Below are positions 6,040 through 7,200 of a stretch of 7,200 nucleotides of DNA, one piece after another (within the stretch, counting starts at the first letter, position 1; each line of letters opens with the position of its first letter). The DNA is from Bacillota bacterium (GTDB taxonomy: Bacteria; Bacillota; Clostridia; UBA1381). Position numbers and translations under genes: made by a program. The notes beneath the pieces are model-generated. The model did not search any database and was not told the DNA's origin. It saw only the letters and a list, made by a program, of their open reading frames with translations. The stretch is taken from NCBI GenBank assembly GCA_021205715.1, contig JAJPXA010000020.1, positions 1 to 7,200 on the forward strand. Reading direction: 5' to 3'.

Positions 6040-6694
6040 CCCATTTTGTCTTGATATACTTCGGCTCCGCCGGATTTTCCTCAATCTTCTCCCTGAGCCG
6101 TCTTACGTGAACGTCCACCGTCCGCGCGTCGCCCGGATAATCGAAGCCCCAAGCCGTATCCAAAAGATTTTCGCGCGTGTATACCTTCCCGGGATTTCTT
6201 AAAAACAGCTCCAACAAATCAAATTCCTTGCTTGTAAGCTCGATGGAGCGGTCGTTTATCTGAACGCGTCTGAAATTGTAATCGAGCGTTATGTTCCCCG
6301 AAACTATGACCTTGCTTCTGTCGCCCTTGGGCGTCGGGTTCGCGCGTCTTAAAATCGCCTTTATCCGCGCCGTTACCTCGCGTATGTTAAACGGCTTCGT
6401 GACGTAATCATCCACGCCGTATTCCAGACCCAAAATTTTGTCTATATCCTCGTTTTTCGCCGTGAGCATTATTATCGGCACGTTTGAAAATCCCCTTATC
6501 GTTCGGCACACGGTAAAGCCGTCCACTTTAGGGAGCATTAAATCCAAAAGTATCAGCGATATATTGTCATCGTGCGCAAGGCGCACAGCTTCCTCTCCGT
6601 CGAAGGCGGTTTCAACCTGATACCCCTCCTGCTCCAAATTGAATTTTAAACCCTTTACCAATAACTTTTCATCATCTACTATCAATATTTTCAT
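6011..6694 (-). CDS. OmpR-family response regulator, WalR/PhoP-like
   Basis: The product is 227 residues, typical for the family. The receiver domain (1-115) has the acidic pair D7 and D8, phospho-acceptor D51 in LLDLMLPKVDG, T78 in IIMLTAK and K100 in YVTKPF. A winged-helix DNA-binding domain (about 128-225) carries ELTSKEFDLLELF, RENLLDTAWG, the recognition-helix part RTVDVHVRRLREKIE and GVGYYY at the end. The domain resembles WalR (YycF) and PhoP regulators, but the walHIJ genes that usually follow walRK are absent, so I do not use that name. It precedes and overlaps the kinase gene and should be its partner. The start ATG has only a weak site nearby; GAAAGGA lies about 20 bases upstream, further than usual. 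Confidence -1.
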   Translation of the reverse strand: MKILIVDDEKLLVKGLKFNLEQEGYQVETAFDGEEAVRLAHDDNISLILLDLMLPKVDGFTVCRTIRGFSNVPIIMLTAKNEDIDKILGLEYGVDDYVTKPFNIREVTARIKAILRRANPTPKGDRSKVIVSGNITLDYNFRRVQINDRSIELTSKEFDLLELFLRNPGKVYTRENLLDTAWGFDYPGDARTVDVHVRRLREKIEENPAEPKYIKTKWGVGYYYKKD

Positions 6695-6749
6695 AACGCT
6701 TAACCACTAAATCCTTTCAAACACAAATATTTATCCCTTTTCCCCCGAA
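6695..6749 (-). other. Short gap between the comEA-like gene and the response regulator
   Basis: On the coding strand these 55 bp begin with a purine run (GGGGGAAAAGGGA) and contain the AT-rich stretch ATAAATATTTG. No hairpin terminator and no convincing -35/-10 pair is visible. The four leftward genes may therefore share a transcript, but a weak or regulated promoter cannot be excluded. Confidence -1.
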
Positions 6750-7118
6750 TCATTGAACCCATATCGCGTCCTTTATCTCCTCATACATTTTCTCACCTAT
6801 GCCGGGCACGAGCATTATGCCCTCCGTTTGGGAAAACGGTCCGTTTTCCTCGCGGTAGTTTACTATCCGCTCTGCAAGCTTCGCGCCGATGCCGTCGAGC
6901 AGCTCAAGCTCCTCGGCAGTCGCGGCGTTGATATTTATTTTTCCGTCAATCTCCGACGGCGCCTCGGACGAATACGCGTCGGCGCTCTCCGAGCGCGTTA
7001 TGGTTTCCTCTGTGAACGTTTCGCCGTTATAACGCTCTATCACGTAGCCACACGCCGCCGTAACCGCGGCGATTACAATAATTAAAATAATTTTACCTTT
7101 TTTATTTAATTTTATCAT
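6750..7118 (-). CDS. comEA: Short ComEA-like helix-hairpin-helix DNA-binding protein
   Basis: The product is 122 residues. A basic N-terminus (KLNKKGK) is followed by one hydrophobic segment at about 9-26 and an acidic, Ser/Thr-rich linker at about 30-58. A ComEA-type tandem helix-hairpin-helix domain follows at 60-120: ININAATAEELELLDGIG with hairpin GIG at 76-78, RIVNYREENGPF, and the second hairpin VPGIGEKM at 104-111. ComEA is the membrane-bound receptor that holds incoming DNA during natural transformation. This copy lacks the SLBB domain of the longer Bacillus ComEA (about 205 residues). C23 in TAACG follows the hydrophobic stretch, but T at -3 makes a lipobox weak. The start has GAGG seven bases upstream. 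Whether it serves DNA uptake cannot be told here because no comEB or comEC is in the window; other HhH envelope proteins are possible. Confidence -1.
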   Translation of the reverse strand: MIKLNKKGKIILIIVIAAVTAACGYVIERYNGETFTEETITRSESADAYSSEAPSEIDGKININAATAEELELLDGIGAKLAERIVNYREENGPFSQTEGIMLVPGIGEKMYEEIKDAIWVQ

Positions 7119-7200
7119 TCGTTTACCTCAATTTGATAACATTGAAATATTTGTTAATTTATTGCAAAATTTATAGTATTTACAACGCTATATATTAAGT
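7119..7200 (-). promoter_or_regulatory. AT-rich upstream region of the comEA-like gene, weak promoter candidate
   Basis: These bases are strongly AT-rich and hold the ribosome binding site (GAGG at 7126-7129). The best sigma-A-like pair on the coding strand is TTGTAA (7185-7180) and TAAATT (7161-7156), an 18-bp spacer with four of six matches in each box. That is weak. The region probably contains the promoter of the leftward genes, but the exact site is uncertain. Confidence -1.

Noticed and set aside
5546..6202. Plus-strand ORF of 218 codons opposite the kinase and regulator
   Set aside because: Antisense to well-conserved kinase and regulator sequences; no start signal and no recognisable motif.
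6723..7154. Shared 10-mer ACAAATATTT upstream of both the regulator and comEA-like genes
   Set aside because: It is in opposite orientations, has a palindromic AT core that also occurs near 1281, and is expected by chance in AT-rich gaps.

Overview
The window looks like chromosome from a spore-forming member of the Firmicutes (Clostridia-like, roughly balanced GC). It holds a near-complete spoIIP, a GerM-domain protein, a gene order rplS-lepB-rbgA of the kind seen in Clostridia and partly shared with Bacillus, and strong GGAGG-type ribosome binding sites. TAA and TGA are both used as ordinary stops, so the genetic code appears standard. No transposon, CRISPR array, tRNA or rRNA was found.

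Layout. (1) From 1 to 1168, on the minus strand, lies spoIIP, the forespore-engulfment peptidoglycan hydrolase; it runs off the left edge. (2) From 1169 to 1403 is a divergent, AT-rich intergenic region. It carries an inverted repeat in front of spoIIP, a perfect consensus sigma-A promoter and a structured leader in front of rplS. (3) From 1404 to 3562, on the plus strand, runs the unit rplS (ribosomal protein L19), lepB (type I signal peptidase) and rbgA (50S-assembly GTPase), closed by a strong hairpin terminator at about 3575-3609. (4) From 7118 down to 3617, on the minus strand, lie a short ComEA-like helix-hairpin-helix protein, an OmpR/WalR-class response regulator, a membrane histidine kinase and a membrane-anchored protein with two GerMN domains. 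The last three overlap and are almost certainly one operon. The comEA-like gene is 55 bp upstream with no visible terminator between.

How they work together. The rightward unit joins ribosome building (L19, RbgA) with protein export (LepB), under one strong housekeeping promoter and a probable L19-type autoregulatory leader. The leftward unit is a signalling cassette: a kinase with a PAS/Cache-like extracellular sensor, its regulator, and a GerMN protein with its domains outside the membrane. The same order (regulator, kinase, GerMN protein) is known for mtrA-mtrB-lpqB of Actinobacteria.

The most notable oddities are an in-frame ochre stop at codon 16 of the apparent lepB reading frame, with a second ribosome binding site and a TTG start just after it; a CTG start for rbgA, which the usual ATG call would miss and so lose the conserved N-terminal motif; and the two-GerMN protein tied to a two-component system. 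I see no wholly new system. These are the points worth checking.
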